From the NCBI RefSeq assembly GCF_049943125.1, contig NZ_CP188040.1:1364001-1428000 (forward strand): 64,000 bases of DNA. The letters run 5' to 3'. Position numbers and translations under genes: made by a program. Numbering within the stretch: position 1 is the stretch's first letter; every line of letters begins with the position of its first letter. This document shows positions 29,828 to 38,454 of this stretch, one piece after another. The notes under the pieces are model-generated. The model was given only the letters and a program-made list of their open reading frames with translations, was not told where the DNA came from and did no database searches. This stretch comes from JAEXZL01 sp049943125 (lineage in GTDB: Bacteria; Bacillota; Clostridia; Clostridiales; Clostridiaceae).

Positions 29828-29945
29828 ACATGGCTCCTCCTTTTTATAAAACAAACTCTCATTTATTAACAATGATAGTACAATATCCAATAAAAAGAAA
29901 GTAGTACTAGGGTAAAATGATGATATTTAACTATAAATTAAAAGA

Positions 29946-29976
29946 ACTGAGGTTGTACTACTGTACCTTCTCAGTC
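29946..29976 (-). terminator. Terminator after rubrerythrin
   Basis: ACTGAG, an inner GTAC/GTAC stem and CTCAGT form a hairpin on the minus strand, followed by TCTTTTAATTT. Confidence 0.65.
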
Positions 29977-29995
29977 CTTATAAATATTCTATATT

Positions 29996-30583
29996 CTAAT
30001 AGTTTCTTGCAGCAATCTGGAAGTAGCTCTTAGGATGTAAGCAGGCTGGACACTTTTCAGGTGCAGCAAAAGCTTCAACTATAAAGCCACAGTTTCTACA
30101 CTGCCAAAGAACCTTCTCTTCTCTCTTCCATACCACTTCTGAATTTATATTATTTAAAAGAGCAAGATATCTTTTTTCATGCTCATACTCAACCTTAGAA
30201 ATATTATCAAAGGCAGCAGCAACCTCTGGGAAGCCTTCCTCCCTAGCAACCTTTGCAAACTCAGGATACATCTCTGTCCACTCTTCATTTTCTCCCATAG
30301 CAGCAGCCTTCAGATTAGAAGCAGTGTCCTCAAATAAAGCTACAGGATAGGAAGCCGTAATTTCTATAGCCTCTCCATTATAATCATTCTTTAAGAATTT
30401 AAAAAACCTCTTGGCGTGTTCCTTTTCCTGTTCAGCAGTTTCCATGAATATTTCAGCAATCTGCAGATAGCCTTCCTTCTTTGCCACGCTAGAATAATAA
30501 GTATATCTCGTTCTAGCCTGTGATTCCCCAGCAAAGGATTTCAATAGATTTTCTGCAGTTTTTGTACCTTTTAGTGATTTCAT
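29996..30583 (-). CDS. rbr: Rubrerythrin
   Basis: Rubrerythrin reduces hydrogen peroxide in anaerobes. I start at ATG 30583 (195 residues, MKSLKGTKTAENLLKSF), preceded by TAAGGAGGT. A four-helix ferritin-like domain carries the diiron ligands (ESQARTRY, ETAEQEKEHA, EEGFPEVA, EYEHEKRY). The C-terminal rubredoxin module has CRNCG and CPACLHPKSYF. The gene is divergent from perR, and two palindromes lie between them, consistent with peroxide-responsive control. Confidence 0.95.
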   Translation of the reverse strand: MKSLKGTKTAENLLKSFAGESQARTRYTYYSSVAKKEGYLQIAEIFMETAEQEKEHAKRFFKFLKNDYNGEAIEITASYPVALFEDTASNLKAAAMGENEEWTEMYPEFAKVAREEGFPEVAAAFDNISKVEYEHEKRYLALLNNINSEVVWKREEKVLWQCRNCGFIVEAFAAPEKCPACLHPKSYFQIAARNY

Positions 30584-30619
30584 TAATAATACCTCCTTAA
30601 ACACTTACACCAAAGTTTA

Positions 30620-30643
30620 AAATTTAACTAATATATTAAATTT
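30620..30643. promoter_or_regulatory. Inverted repeat upstream of rubrerythrin
   Basis: AAATTTAA-N8-TTAAATTT is perfect and lies 37-60 nt upstream of the rubrerythrin ATG. It may be an operator, but AT-rich inverted repeats arise easily by chance in this genome. Confidence 0.35.
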
Positions 30644-30764
30644 CGTGTATATTTTAACATTTTAATATTTTTTAGTCAAGCTAACAATAATTAATATTAG
30701 ATAAAAACTCTTGCAAATTTATAATGGTAACAATATAATTAATTTAATACAATATGCTAACTAT

Positions 30765-30783
30765 AAGTAATTATAAATTACTT
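30765..30783. promoter_or_regulatory. Palindrome upstream of perR, candidate PerR box
   Basis: AAGTAATT-ATA-AATTACTT is a perfect 19-bp palindrome 57 nt upstream of the PerR start. It resembles the AT-rich Per/Fur boxes (for example TTATAATNATTATAA) without matching exactly. Autoregulation and control of the divergent rubrerythrin gene are inferred. Confidence 0.5.
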
Positions 30784-30839
30784 GCATAAGAGCAAACTAA
30801 CGCTGTCTGGAGCTGTAAAATTAAGAAAGGATGATGGAT

Positions 30840-31253
30840 ATGAAAATAGATAACGTAGACAGTTATCTGAGGGACAACGGAGTCAATCCTTCCTATCAGA
30901 GAAGCAAAATTTTCGAATATATAGTAAATAATCATAATCATCCTACGGTGAGTCAAATATATGAGGCCTTAATAGAAAAAATACCAACCCTTTCTAAGAC
31001 TACGGTGTATAATACCTTAAATCTTTTTGTTGAGAAAAAGCTGGTTGAAGTAATTACTATAGAAGGTAATGAAGCACGATATGATATATATAACCCCGAG
31101 GATCATGCCCATTTTAAGTGCACAGAATGTAAAACTCTTTATGATATTCCAATAAACTTTAACAATATATTTGTAAAAGAGCTAGAGGGCTTTCAAATTC
31201 AAGAGCAGTATGTTCATTTCATCGGCAAATGTGCAAATTGTTTGAAAAAATAA
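30840..31253 (+). CDS. perR: Fur-family peroxide regulator, PerR type
   Basis: This regulator has 137 residues from ATG 30840, spaced nine bases after AAAGG. The N-terminal winged helix includes HPTVSQIYEAL and LSKTTVYNTLNLF. The C-terminal half has the regulatory metal ligands in RYDIYNPEDHAHFKC and a structural zinc site from two CxxC pairs (CTEC, CANC). An Asp, not Glu, stands in the LYDIPI segment where PerR and Fur differ, favouring PerR. Neighbours rubrerythrin and Dps are typical PerR targets. Confidence 0.88.
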   Translation: MKIDNVDSYLRDNGVNPSYQRSKIFEYIVNNHNHPTVSQIYEALIEKIPTLSKTTVYNTLNLFVEKKLVEVITIEGNEARYDIYNPEDHAHFKCTECKTLYDIPINFNNIFVKELEGFQIQEQYVHFIGKCANCLKK

Positions 31254-31267
31254 TAAATGTAATTTAT

Positions 31268-31308
31268 AATGAATACAATACAAATAATGTAATGTATTCA
31301 TTTTTTTT
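31268..31308 (+). terminator. perR terminator
   Basis: AATGAATACA-A-TACA pairs with TGTA-A-TGTATTCATT across AATAA, followed by six T residues. Confidence 0.88.
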
Positions 31309-31319
31309 ATAATTATCTA

Positions 31320-31368
31320 TTGACAAACTACTATATAAGAATTATTATTATATTGTAACCAATACAAT
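31320..31368 (+). promoter_or_regulatory. dps promoter with inverted repeat at the start point
   Basis: TTGACA (31320-31325), 17 nt and TATTAT (31343-31348) form a strong promoter. ATTGTA-N5-TACAAT (31352-31368) covers the expected transcription start and could be an operator, possibly for PerR. Confidence 0.65.
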
Positions 31369-31400
31369 TTTAGAATAATTTTAAAGGAGTGATTATTAAT

Positions 31401-31844
31401 ATGAAAAATGAAAACTTAATTAAAGAAATGAATGTTTATCTTGCTAACTTAAATTTACTATATGTAAAGCTTCACAACTATCATTGGAATATCCAAGGTA
31501 AGGGCTTCTTCCAGCTTCATGCTACCTATGAAACCTTATATGATCATGTAACTGAAACTCTTGATGAAGTAGCTGAAAGAATACTTATTATAGGAGAAAG
31601 ACCTGCTGCTTCCATGAAGGAATACATGGCACTTGCTACTCTTAAGGAAAGAGAAAGTGCACCAATAGCTGTAGAAGCTTCCGTAAAAGAAGTTTATGAA
31701 GATTTTGAAGTTATGTATCAAGATACCTTAAAGCTTATCGCTCTTGCTGAAGAAGCACAGGATCCTGTAACTGCAGATATGTTCACTGGCTATGCTGCAG
31801 AGTTCCATAAGAACCTTTGGATGATGAGATCCTATCTAGCATAA
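31401..31844 (+). CDS. dps: Dps-family ferritin-like DNA protection protein
   Basis: This 147-residue protein from ATG 31401 (the GTG at 31389 overlaps the AAAGGAG site) has the Dps ferroxidase ligands at the subunit interface: LHNYHWNIQGKGFFQLHATYE near residues 28-48 and DEVAERILIIGERP near 60-73. Dps dodecamers oxidise and store iron and consume peroxide. It lies directly after perR, with its own promoter and terminator. Confidence 0.93.
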   Translation: MKNENLIKEMNVYLANLNLLYVKLHNYHWNIQGKGFFQLHATYETLYDHVTETLDEVAERILIIGERPAASMKEYMALATLKERESAPIAVEASVKEVYEDFEVMYQDTLKLIALAEEAQDPVTADMFTGYAAEFHKNLWMMRSYLA

Positions 31845-31860
31845 TATATTAGATAATTGA

Positions 31861-31909
31861 GGATGTATTGAAAAGCTTATGCAGCTTTTCAATACATCCT
31901 TTTTATATT
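31861..31909 (+). terminator. dps terminator
   Basis: A perfect 17-bp stem, GGATGTATTGAAAAGCT and its complement, with a TATGC loop and TTTTTAT tail. Confidence 0.93.
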
Positions 31910-32014
31910 TAAAGCTGCTATCCTCTCACTTCATTAATAATAGAGAAATATTTCTGAAAAATAGTATAATAATAATTAGAGCTTATAAAAATATAGATAC
32001 ATAGGAGGGATACA

Positions 32015-34642
32015 ATGAATCTTGAAAAATTTACTCAAAAATCCTTACAGGCAATACAAGAGGCCCAATCCCTTGCACTATCCTATAAAAATATGCAGAT
32101 TGAACAGGAGCATCTATTATATACCCTTTTGACTCAAAAGGATGGTCTCATACCTGAGATGATTAGAAAGCTGAATATTAATCTTGAAGGTCTCATAAAA
32201 ACTGTTAAGGATAAGATAGAGAGGCTTCCTGCTGTTACAGGTTCAGGAAGAGAAGCAGGGAAAATCTATGTTTCTTCAAGGGTAGAGGAAACCTTAATAA
32301 ATTCTGAAGCCATAGCTAAAAACATGAAGGATGAGTTTGTTTCCGTAGAGCACATAATGCTCTCTATATTAGCTAATCCATCCACAGGGTTAAAGGATTT
32401 ATTCACAGATTATTCCTTAACAGAGGATAAGTTTTTACTGGGACTCCAGGAGGTTAGAGGCAACACTAGAGTCACCAGTGAAAATCCAGAGGGAACCTAT
32501 GATGTATTAGAAAAATACGGCTATGATCTGGTTAAGAGAGCTGCTGAGCAGAAGCTGGATCCAGTGATAGGAAGAGATACAGAAATAAGAAATGTAATCA
32601 GAATACTATCTAGAAAATCTAAAAATAATCCAGTACTTATCGGAGAGCCAGGGGTTGGTAAAACTGCCATAGCTGAAGGCCTAGCTCAGAGAATAGTAAG
32701 AGGTGATGTACCCAATAGCCTTAAGGATAGAAGGGTATTTGCTCTGGATATGGGAGCCTTAGTAGCAGGAGCCAAATATAGAGGCGAGTTCGAGGAAAGG
32801 CTTAAGGCTGTACTTAACGAGGTAAAGAGTTCTGAAGGTAAAATAATCATGTTCATAGATGAGCTTCATAATATAGTGGGAGCTGGTAAGACTGAAGGTG
32901 CAATGGACGCAGGAAACCTACTGAAGCCTATGCTTGCCAGGGGAGAGCTTCACTGCATCGGTGCCACTACCTTAGATGAATACAGACAATATATCGAAAA
33001 GGATCCAGCTCTAGAAAGGCGCTTTCAGCCAGTTATGGTAAATGAGCCTAACGTAGATGACACCATAGCAATACTTAGGGGACTTAAGGAAAGATATGAG
33101 GTATTCCATGGGGTTAAAATTCACGATCAAGCTCTCATAGCAGCAGCTACTCTATCAAATCGCTATATAACAGATCGCTTTCTTCCTGACAAGGCCATAG
33201 ACCTAGTGGATGAGGCTTGCGCCATGATTCGTACAGAAATGGATTCTATGCCTATTGAGCTGGATGAAATCTCTCGTAAGATAATCCAGCTGGAGATTGA
33301 AGAAGCAGCTTTAAAGAAAGAAAAGGATGAGCTATCCCAGGAGCACCTTAAAGAAATTCTCCAGGAGCTTTCAGAGCTTAGAGAAGAATTTACTGCCATG
33401 AAGGCAAAGTGGGAAAATGAAAAAACCTCAATTAATAAAGTACAAAAAATCCGTGAGGATATAGAAAAGGTCAATGCAGAAATAGAAAAAGCTCAAAGAG
33501 AGTATGACTTAAACAAAGCCGCTGAGCTAAAGTATGGAAGACTCCCTGAGCTTCATAAACAGCTGGCTATAGAAGAAGCTGCCTCTAAGCCTCTAGAGAA
33601 TCAGGATTCCCTTCTTAGAGATAGTGTTACAGAGGATGAGATAACCAAAATTGTAGCACGATGGACTGGAATACCTGTTTCTAAGCTTATGGAGGGAGAG
33701 AGAGAAAAGATCCTTAACCTTGAAAAGCACCTTCATGAGTATGTAATAGGACAGGATGAGGCTATCGTTAAGGTTTCTGAGGCCATCCTTCGCTCCCGTG
33801 CAGGAATTGCCGATCCTAATAGGCCTATAGGCTCCTTCTTATTCTTAGGACCTACCGGGGTGGGAAAAACACAGCTGGCAAAGGCCTTAGCAAAAACCTT
33901 ATTTGATGATGAGAAGAATATAGTAAGAATAGATATGACAGAATATATGGAGAAATTCTCTGTAAGCAGGCTTATCGGGGCTCCTCCCGGCTATGTGGGC
34001 TATGAGGAAGGTGGCCAGCTCACAGAAGCAGTAAGAAGAAGGCCTTATTCTGTAGTGCTTTTCGACGAGGTAGAAAAAGCTCATCCAGAAGTATTTAACA
34101 TACTCCTTCAGGTACTAGACGACGGAAGAATCACCGATTCTCAGGGTAGACTCGTGGACTTTAAAAATACTATAATCATTCTCACCTCTAATCTCGGCTC
34201 CTCCTATATATTAGATGGAATAAAGGAAGATGGAACCATCAGTGAGGCTGCCAAGGAGGAGGTTAACAGGCTGCTCAGAAGCTCCTTCAAACCAGAATTT
34301 TTAAACAGGCTGGATGAAATAGTATTCTATAAGCCTCTCTCAAAGAAAGAAATCTTTAATATTTCCGACCTTCTCCTTGAGGATCTAAGAAAAAGACTTA
34401 AGCCTCAGCAGCTGGAGCTGGAGCTTACAGATAAAGCAAAGGACTATTTAGTGGAAGCTGGCTACGACCCTATTTACGGTGCTAGACCCCTGAAGAGATT
34501 TATCCAGAGCAAGGTAGAAACCCTGATTGCAAGGCTCATACTCCAAGGGAATCTTTCTACAGGAAGCACCCTAATTGTAGATTATGTAGAGGATAAGCTC
34601 ACCGTAAGAGCTGAGAACAGAAAGCTTAAAAAAGTTGATTAA
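32015..34642 (+). CDS. clpB: ATP-dependent disaggregase ClpB
   Basis: ClpB (875 residues) resolves protein aggregates with DnaK. The N domain (residues 1-150) is followed by AAA1 with Walker A GEPGVGKTA near 207. A coiled-coil middle domain spans about 410-525 (LEIEEAALKKEKDELSQEHL), which separates ClpB from ClpC/ClpA. AAA2 has GPTGVGKTQ near 614 and ends with the ClpB C-terminal domain. The ATG follows AGGAGGG. I saw no CIRCE or CtsR box upstream. A TATAAT at 31965 may be the -10. Confidence 0.96.
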   Translation: MNLEKFTQKSLQAIQEAQSLALSYKNMQIEQEHLLYTLLTQKDGLIPEMIRKLNINLEGLIKTVKDKIERLPAVTGSGREAGKIYVSSRVEETLINSEAIAKNMKDEFVSVEHIMLSILANPSTGLKDLFTDYSLTEDKFLLGLQEVRGNTRVTSENPEGTYDVLEKYGYDLVKRAAEQKLDPVIGRDTEIRNVIRILSRKSKNNPVLIGEPGVGKTAIAEGLAQRIVRGDVPNSLKDRRVFALDMGALVAGAKYRGEFEERLKAVLNEVKSSEGKIIMFIDELHNIVGAGKTEGAMDAGNLLKPMLARGELHCIGATTLDEYRQYIEKDPALERRFQPVMVNEPNVDDTIAILRGLKERYEVFHGVKIHDQALIAAATLSNRYITDRFLPDKAIDLVDEACAMIRTEMDSMPIELDEISRKIIQLEIEEAALKKEKDELSQEHLKEILQELSELREEFTAMKAKWENEKTSINKVQKIREDIEKVNAEIEKAQREYDLNKAAELKYGRLPELHKQLAIEEAASKPLENQDSLLRDSVTEDEITKIVARWTGIPVSKLMEGEREKILNLEKHLHEYVIGQDEAIVKVSEAILRSRAGIADPNRPIGSFLFLGPTGVGKTQLAKALAKTLFDDEKNIVRIDMTEYMEKFSVSRLIGAPPGYVGYEEGGQLTEAVRRRPYSVVLFDEVEKAHPEVFNILLQVLDDGRITDSQGRLVDFKNTIIILTSNLGSSYILDGIKEDGTISEAAKEEVNRLLRSSFKPEFLNRLDEIVFYKPLSKKEIFNISDLLLEDLRKRLKPQQLELELTDKAKDYLVEAGYDPIYGARPLKRFIQSKVETLIARLILQGNLSTGSTLIVDYVEDKLTVRAENRKLKKVD

Positions 34643-34646
34643 AAAT

Positions 34647-34684
34647 AAGTGCCGAGAAGAGACTACTCTTCTCGGCACTTATTT
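34647..34684 (+). terminator. clpB terminator
   Basis: AAGTGCCGAGAAGAG and CTCTTCTCGGCACTT with a four-base loop, followed by ATTTT. Confidence 0.88.
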
Positions 34685-34761
34685 TACACTTTAATTGTGC
34701 ATACTTCTGTTTTATAGGTAATATACACCAATTTATATATCATAATGAATATTTTATCGGT

Positions 34762-36093
34762 CTATTTCTCTTTCACTAGAACGGAAGGAATTGTCCTCTC
34801 TCCATGCTGAGATGAAATCAGCTTACCTTCGGAGGCTCTTGAATATATCCCCTTCAGCTTCTCATTGTACACATAGAGACCTGTAAGGTTGCTATATTCT
34901 TCGAAGTCCGCTTCCGGATTATTAAATAAATCTATGTTTAAGCTCCTATATGGGTTATGAAACTCCTGAAGGATATAAGAATCCTCCCTGTGCTCCTTCA
35001 CTAGCTCCTCCCACTGAGAGGAAGTATAGCTAACTCCTGCAAAAACACCCTTTGAGCCGTAGGAATCCTCTGGCTTTATAATCCATCTATCCTTTTCTGA
35101 TAAAACAATTCTTAGGTCAGCAGCCTTTAAATCAGCGGTATAAGGAACATGACTCTTAACAAAAGCTATCTCCTCTGGTGTTAAAAGTCTCAGTGTTTCT
35201 TCCTGGTGAAGAAGCTTAAATAAAACTTTATTATGAACAAGCTGAGTTCTAAACTCTCCTAAGAGACAAACCTTCTCATCCTTAACTGCCTGAATAAAGG
35301 GTTGTATTTCCTGTAAATTAGCCATGATATCAGTGGTAACAGCCCTTCTATAGATAGCGTCTATCCTTTTACCTGTAGGAGAGATTAGCCTTCCATCCTG
35401 ATATTTCAGCTTCCTTATTTCACAAACTTCCGCACTATAGCCCTTCTTCTTGAAGCTTTCGGCGAAGATCTCAAACTCTGTAGGATTTCCCTTTTCGATG
35501 AAATCCACTATGGCTATATGGGGTTTTTCAGCTTTATGCTCATAGCTGTCATAAATCTTCATAAATTCTTCTACCCAAGAATCAAAAAGCTCGAAGGAGG
35601 AAAGGTCATATAGCCTTGAAAAATCCTGATAAGCCTTAGTTTTTTGAATTGCTATGTTAAGCTCCCTATCCTCATTCATGGCACTGGAGCCATCAGTATT
35701 AAATTCGCAGAATTTAAAGCTCTTATCCTCTTCATTATAAAATATGTCTATCCTGGCCATGGGTATCAAGGAGTCATATAGAGGTCTTCTTAAAATCAGC
35801 TCCTCCAGCTCCTTAGAAAAACCGAAAAGCCTTCTATAGTCTTCATTTTTATAATATTCCTCTATAACCCTTCTAAAAATTCCATAAAGGGTATCTACTA
35901 GCTTCTCAAATACTTCAACATCCCCTTCCGTAAAGAGCTTGGGGATAAAAAGAGTTCTTATAACCCTGCCCCTATATCTAGCAGAGGAGTTGTTTATATA
36001 TCCTAAAGCTTCCTCTCCTGAGGCGATGTTTTCTGCCAAGCTTTCTGTTATAAGCTTCCTATATATACTATTTAATTCCTTTAATTCCTTCAT
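34762..36093 (-). CDS. Glutathionylspermidine-synthase-like ATP-grasp ligase (candidate glutathione synthetase)
   Basis: This 443-residue protein has the layout of circularly permuted ATP-grasp ligases related to glutathionylspermidine synthase. An N-terminal pre-ATP-grasp region includes FCEFNTDGSSAMNE near residues 127-140. A later ATP-binding segment is RWIIKPEDSYGSKGVFAG near 339-356, then YILQEF. It overlaps the glutamate-cysteine ligase gene by 26 nt, so the likely job is adding an amino acid or amine to gamma-glutamylcysteine. Whether that is glycine (making glutathione) is not shown. The ATG follows AAGGAGAAG. Confidence 0.72.
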   Translation of the reverse strand: MKELKELNSIYRKLITESLAENIASGEEALGYINNSSARYRGRVIRTLFIPKLFTEGDVEVFEKLVDTLYGIFRRVIEEYYKNEDYRRLFGFSKELEELILRRPLYDSLIPMARIDIFYNEEDKSFKFCEFNTDGSSAMNEDRELNIAIQKTKAYQDFSRLYDLSSFELFDSWVEEFMKIYDSYEHKAEKPHIAIVDFIEKGNPTEFEIFAESFKKKGYSAEVCEIRKLKYQDGRLISPTGKRIDAIYRRAVTTDIMANLQEIQPFIQAVKDEKVCLLGEFRTQLVHNKVLFKLLHQEETLRLLTPEEIAFVKSHVPYTADLKAADLRIVLSEKDRWIIKPEDSYGSKGVFAGVSYTSSQWEELVKEHREDSYILQEFHNPYRSLNIDLFNNPEADFEEYSNLTGLYVYNEKLKGIYSRASEGKLISSQHGERTIPSVLVKEK

Positions 36094-37330
36094 TGATATA
36101 TTTCTCCTTCTCCATGCTTGCTAGAGTTTTTCTTTCCTCTGTAAGCTTAATAAATGGAGCTAGATACTCCTTTTCCTGGATATCAGCCTCTTTAAGGGCT
36201 CTTTCCATTAGATAATCTACTATCTCACTGACAGGTCTTTCATATATCCTTCCCTGGTAGCCTTTTTCCATAAGCTCTAGCTTCCCTTTTTCTATAGCTT
36301 CTAAGGAAACCTCACCAATATATTGGCATATATCTTTAAGAACCTCCCAGGAGCTAAAAAGCAGCTTTATCAGTGTAACATAAGAAAGGACATACTTAAG
36401 CTCCATGCTGTCAGCCATTCTTATTTCAACATAGCTCTTCAATCTAACATCTGGAAAAAACATAGAAATTATATGCTCTATTTCTTCCTCTGTCAGCTCT
36501 CTTTCGGAGTAATATTCGCTTATCTTCTTATAGCCTGTATATACAACCTCTCCCTTATCCATAAGAAGTATAGCTGGTGAATCATAAATATATTCTGCAT
36601 AGGCTTCAAAGCCAAAATCGTCATTTAGTGCACAGGGCACTACATTGCACCTATCCCTATCAACATTGTTCCATATATGAGTTCTAAGAAGATTTAAGGG
36701 ATACACCTCTCCCTGAAATATCGGTGAATTATCGGTAATTAAAGAAAATATAGGTCCTAATATGGAGGCCGTCCTAAACTTTTTAACAAAATCCTCTTCA
36801 CAATAATAATCTATGGATACCTGAGTAGAACCTGTTCCTCTCATCATATTAATCCCCATAGTTCCACTGGTCTTAAAATGATCATTCATAAGTGCATATC
36901 TTTCCTTAGGAATAAGCTTTAAATCCTCTACCCTGCTCTTAGGTTGATAGCCCAAGACTGAATAGGTGTAGGGAGTATTCTTTAATATAGCTTCTAGCTT
37001 ATCTAAAAATCCCTTATATATCCTATGAATGTCCATTATAGTCCTTTGTGGACTTATACTGATTTCAAACTGGGAGGCTGGTTCTAAGCTAATGCTGAAT
37101 TCTTCACAGTCAAAGCCTAACAGATTTCCCTCATCGTAGATCAAGCCTTCACCCTTTGATGAAAACTTCTCTATTATCCCAGCAACCTCCTCATAAGGAG
37201 CTGCAAGACCTGTTTCCTTATCAATTATAAAATGTTCTACCTCAACCCCTAAGGTTGGTTTTACATTACCCTTTATACCACCTTTAAAATAATCAATAAG
37301 CTTTTTAATATTTGCCTTTCTATAGTCCAA
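36068..37330 (-). CDS. gshA: Glutamate-cysteine ligase (GCS2 type)
   Basis: This 420-residue protein has GVEVEHFIID near residues 28-37, LEPASQFEIS near 77-86, and MRGTGSTQVSIDY near 164-176. These are hallmarks of the plant/alphaproteobacterial GCS2 ligases that join glutamate and cysteine through the gamma-carboxyl. It starts at TTG 37330 with only a weak ribosome-binding site, and no better start is available before conserved sequence. Its 3' end overlaps the ATP-grasp ligase gene, implying translational coupling of a two-step thiol pathway. Confidence 0.85.
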   Translation of the reverse strand: MDYRKANIKKLIDYFKGGIKGNVKPTLGVEVEHFIIDKETGLAAPYEEVAGIIEKFSSKGEGLIYDEGNLLGFDCEEFSISLEPASQFEISISPQRTIMDIHRIYKGFLDKLEAILKNTPYTYSVLGYQPKSRVEDLKLIPKERYALMNDHFKTSGTMGINMMRGTGSTQVSIDYYCEEDFVKKFRTASILGPIFSLITDNSPIFQGEVYPLNLLRTHIWNNVDRDRCNVVPCALNDDFGFEAYAEYIYDSPAILLMDKGEVVYTGYKKISEYYSERELTEEEIEHIISMFFPDVRLKSYVEIRMADSMELKYVLSYVTLIKLLFSSWEVLKDICQYIGEVSLEAIEKGKLELMEKGYQGRIYERPVSEIVDYLMERALKEADIQEKEYLAPFIKLTEERKTLASMEKEKYINEGIKGIK

Positions 37331-37389
37331 TTTATACAGCCCGCTTTCATCTAATATATTCTAGTAAACTATTATGTATTCTAATAAAT

Positions 37390-37860
37390 TTATTCTGGAA
37401 TTTTGCATACATCAATCCAGTCTACAGCTTTTGAAGCTATAAAAAGCTCCTCTGGATTAAGCTCTATAGCAGAGCTAGTGGTTCCCGCTGCAGGGAATAC
37501 TGTGTTAAACCTTTCTAGAGATTTATCAAGATAAACCCTGACACCTTCCTTAAGAGCAAAGGGACATACTCCTCCTACAGGATGACCTGTTAACTCCTCA
37601 ACCTCTTCAAAAGGAACCATTTTAGCCTTTTCTCCAAATACAGCCTTAAACTTACTATTATTAATCTTACCATCTCCTGCAGTCACTATGATTATACAGC
37701 CTTCCTTTACCTTAAAGGACATGCTTTTAGCAATTCTAGCAGGGATAACGGAAAGAGCCTCTGCCGCTAGCTCTACCGTGGCACTGGAGGTAGTAAATTC
37801 CTGTATCCTATCCTCCAAGGACCATTGTTCCAAATATTTTTTTACAGTTTCTACAGACAT
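37390..37860 (-). CDS. YbaK/EbsC-family aminoacyl-tRNA deacylase
   Basis: This 156-residue protein shows the YbaK/ProX fold pattern: AKSMSFKVKEGCIIIVTAGDGKINNSKFK with the conserved lysine, GHPVGGVCPFALKEGVRVYLD, and an AAGTTSSAIELNPEEL C-terminus. Family members remove mischarged alanine, cysteine or similar residues from tRNA-Pro and other tRNAs. The specificity of this branch is uncertain. It has an AGAAGGT site and lies upstream of gshA with a 60-nt gap. Confidence 0.88.
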   Translation of the reverse strand: MSVETVKKYLEQWSLEDRIQEFTTSSATVELAAEALSVIPARIAKSMSFKVKEGCIIIVTAGDGKINNSKFKAVFGEKAKMVPFEEVEELTGHPVGGVCPFALKEGVRVYLDKSLERFNTVFPAAGTTSSAIELNPEELFIASKAVDWIDVCKIPE

Positions 37861-37950
37861 TATTCTACCTTCTTTACTATAAATAATTATTATGATTATG
37901 TGTCAATTCCAAAGTTATAAGCATTTTATATTTCCTTATATTATATAATA

Positions 37951-37999
37951 AAAAGTACGGAATAGAAAACTATTATTAATAGCTTTATTCCGTACTTTT
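37951..37999 (-). terminator. Terminator of the ATP synthase operon
   Basis: AAAAGTACGGAATA pairs with TATTCCGTACTTTT over a 21-nt loop, 54 nt past the atpC stop. Confidence 0.8.
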
Positions 38000-38052
38000 C
38001 TCTTTTCACACTATGTTAAAATCTTTTTAATTATCTTATTGTATACTTTTAG

Positions 38053-38454
38053 CTAGTCATTAATATTTTCCGCAGCCTTTAGCCTGTTAAGAGCCCTTTT
38101 AAGTGCAAGCTCAGCTCTTTTAATATCAGTGCCTTCCATGGTAGACTTAAGTCTAACTTCAGCTCTTTCTTTAGCCTTCTCTGCACGATTTAAATCTATA
38201 TCCCTTGAGCTTTCCACTGATGGAGTAAGAATAGTAGCTTTATCTCTTTCAAAATAGAGCATTCCTCCTGCAATAGCATAGGTCTCCCTATTATCATTTT
38301 CTATAGTAGTAATATTGGATATTTCAAGAATTGCTACCACAGGCATATGGCTTGGAAGTATACCTATTTTTCCATCGGTAGTAACAACATTTAATATAGA
38401 AGTCTCCAGCTCCTTATAAAAGCCCTGGGGAGTTACTATTCTTAGTTTAATCAT
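38053..38454 (-). CDS. atpC: F1Fo ATP synthase subunit epsilon
   Basis: This 133-residue protein has the beta-sandwich start (KLRIVTPQGFYKELETSILNVVTTDGKIGILPSHMP) and the C-terminal helical hairpin (ALKRALNRLKAAEN). Epsilon regulates and couples the rotor. It overlaps the atpD stop codon by 4 nt (ATGA) and is the last gene of the operon. Confidence 0.95.
   Translation of the reverse strand: MIKLRIVTPQGFYKELETSILNVVTTDGKIGILPSHMPVVAILEISNITTIENDNRETYAIAGGMLYFERDKATILTPSVESSRDIDLNRAEKAKERAEVRLKSTMEGTDIKRAELALKRALNRLKAAENIND

Noticed and set aside
31908..32014. CIRCE or CtsR box before clpB
   Set aside because: Neither the TTAGCACTC-N9-GAGTGCTAA pattern nor GGTCAAA repeats are present in the gap.
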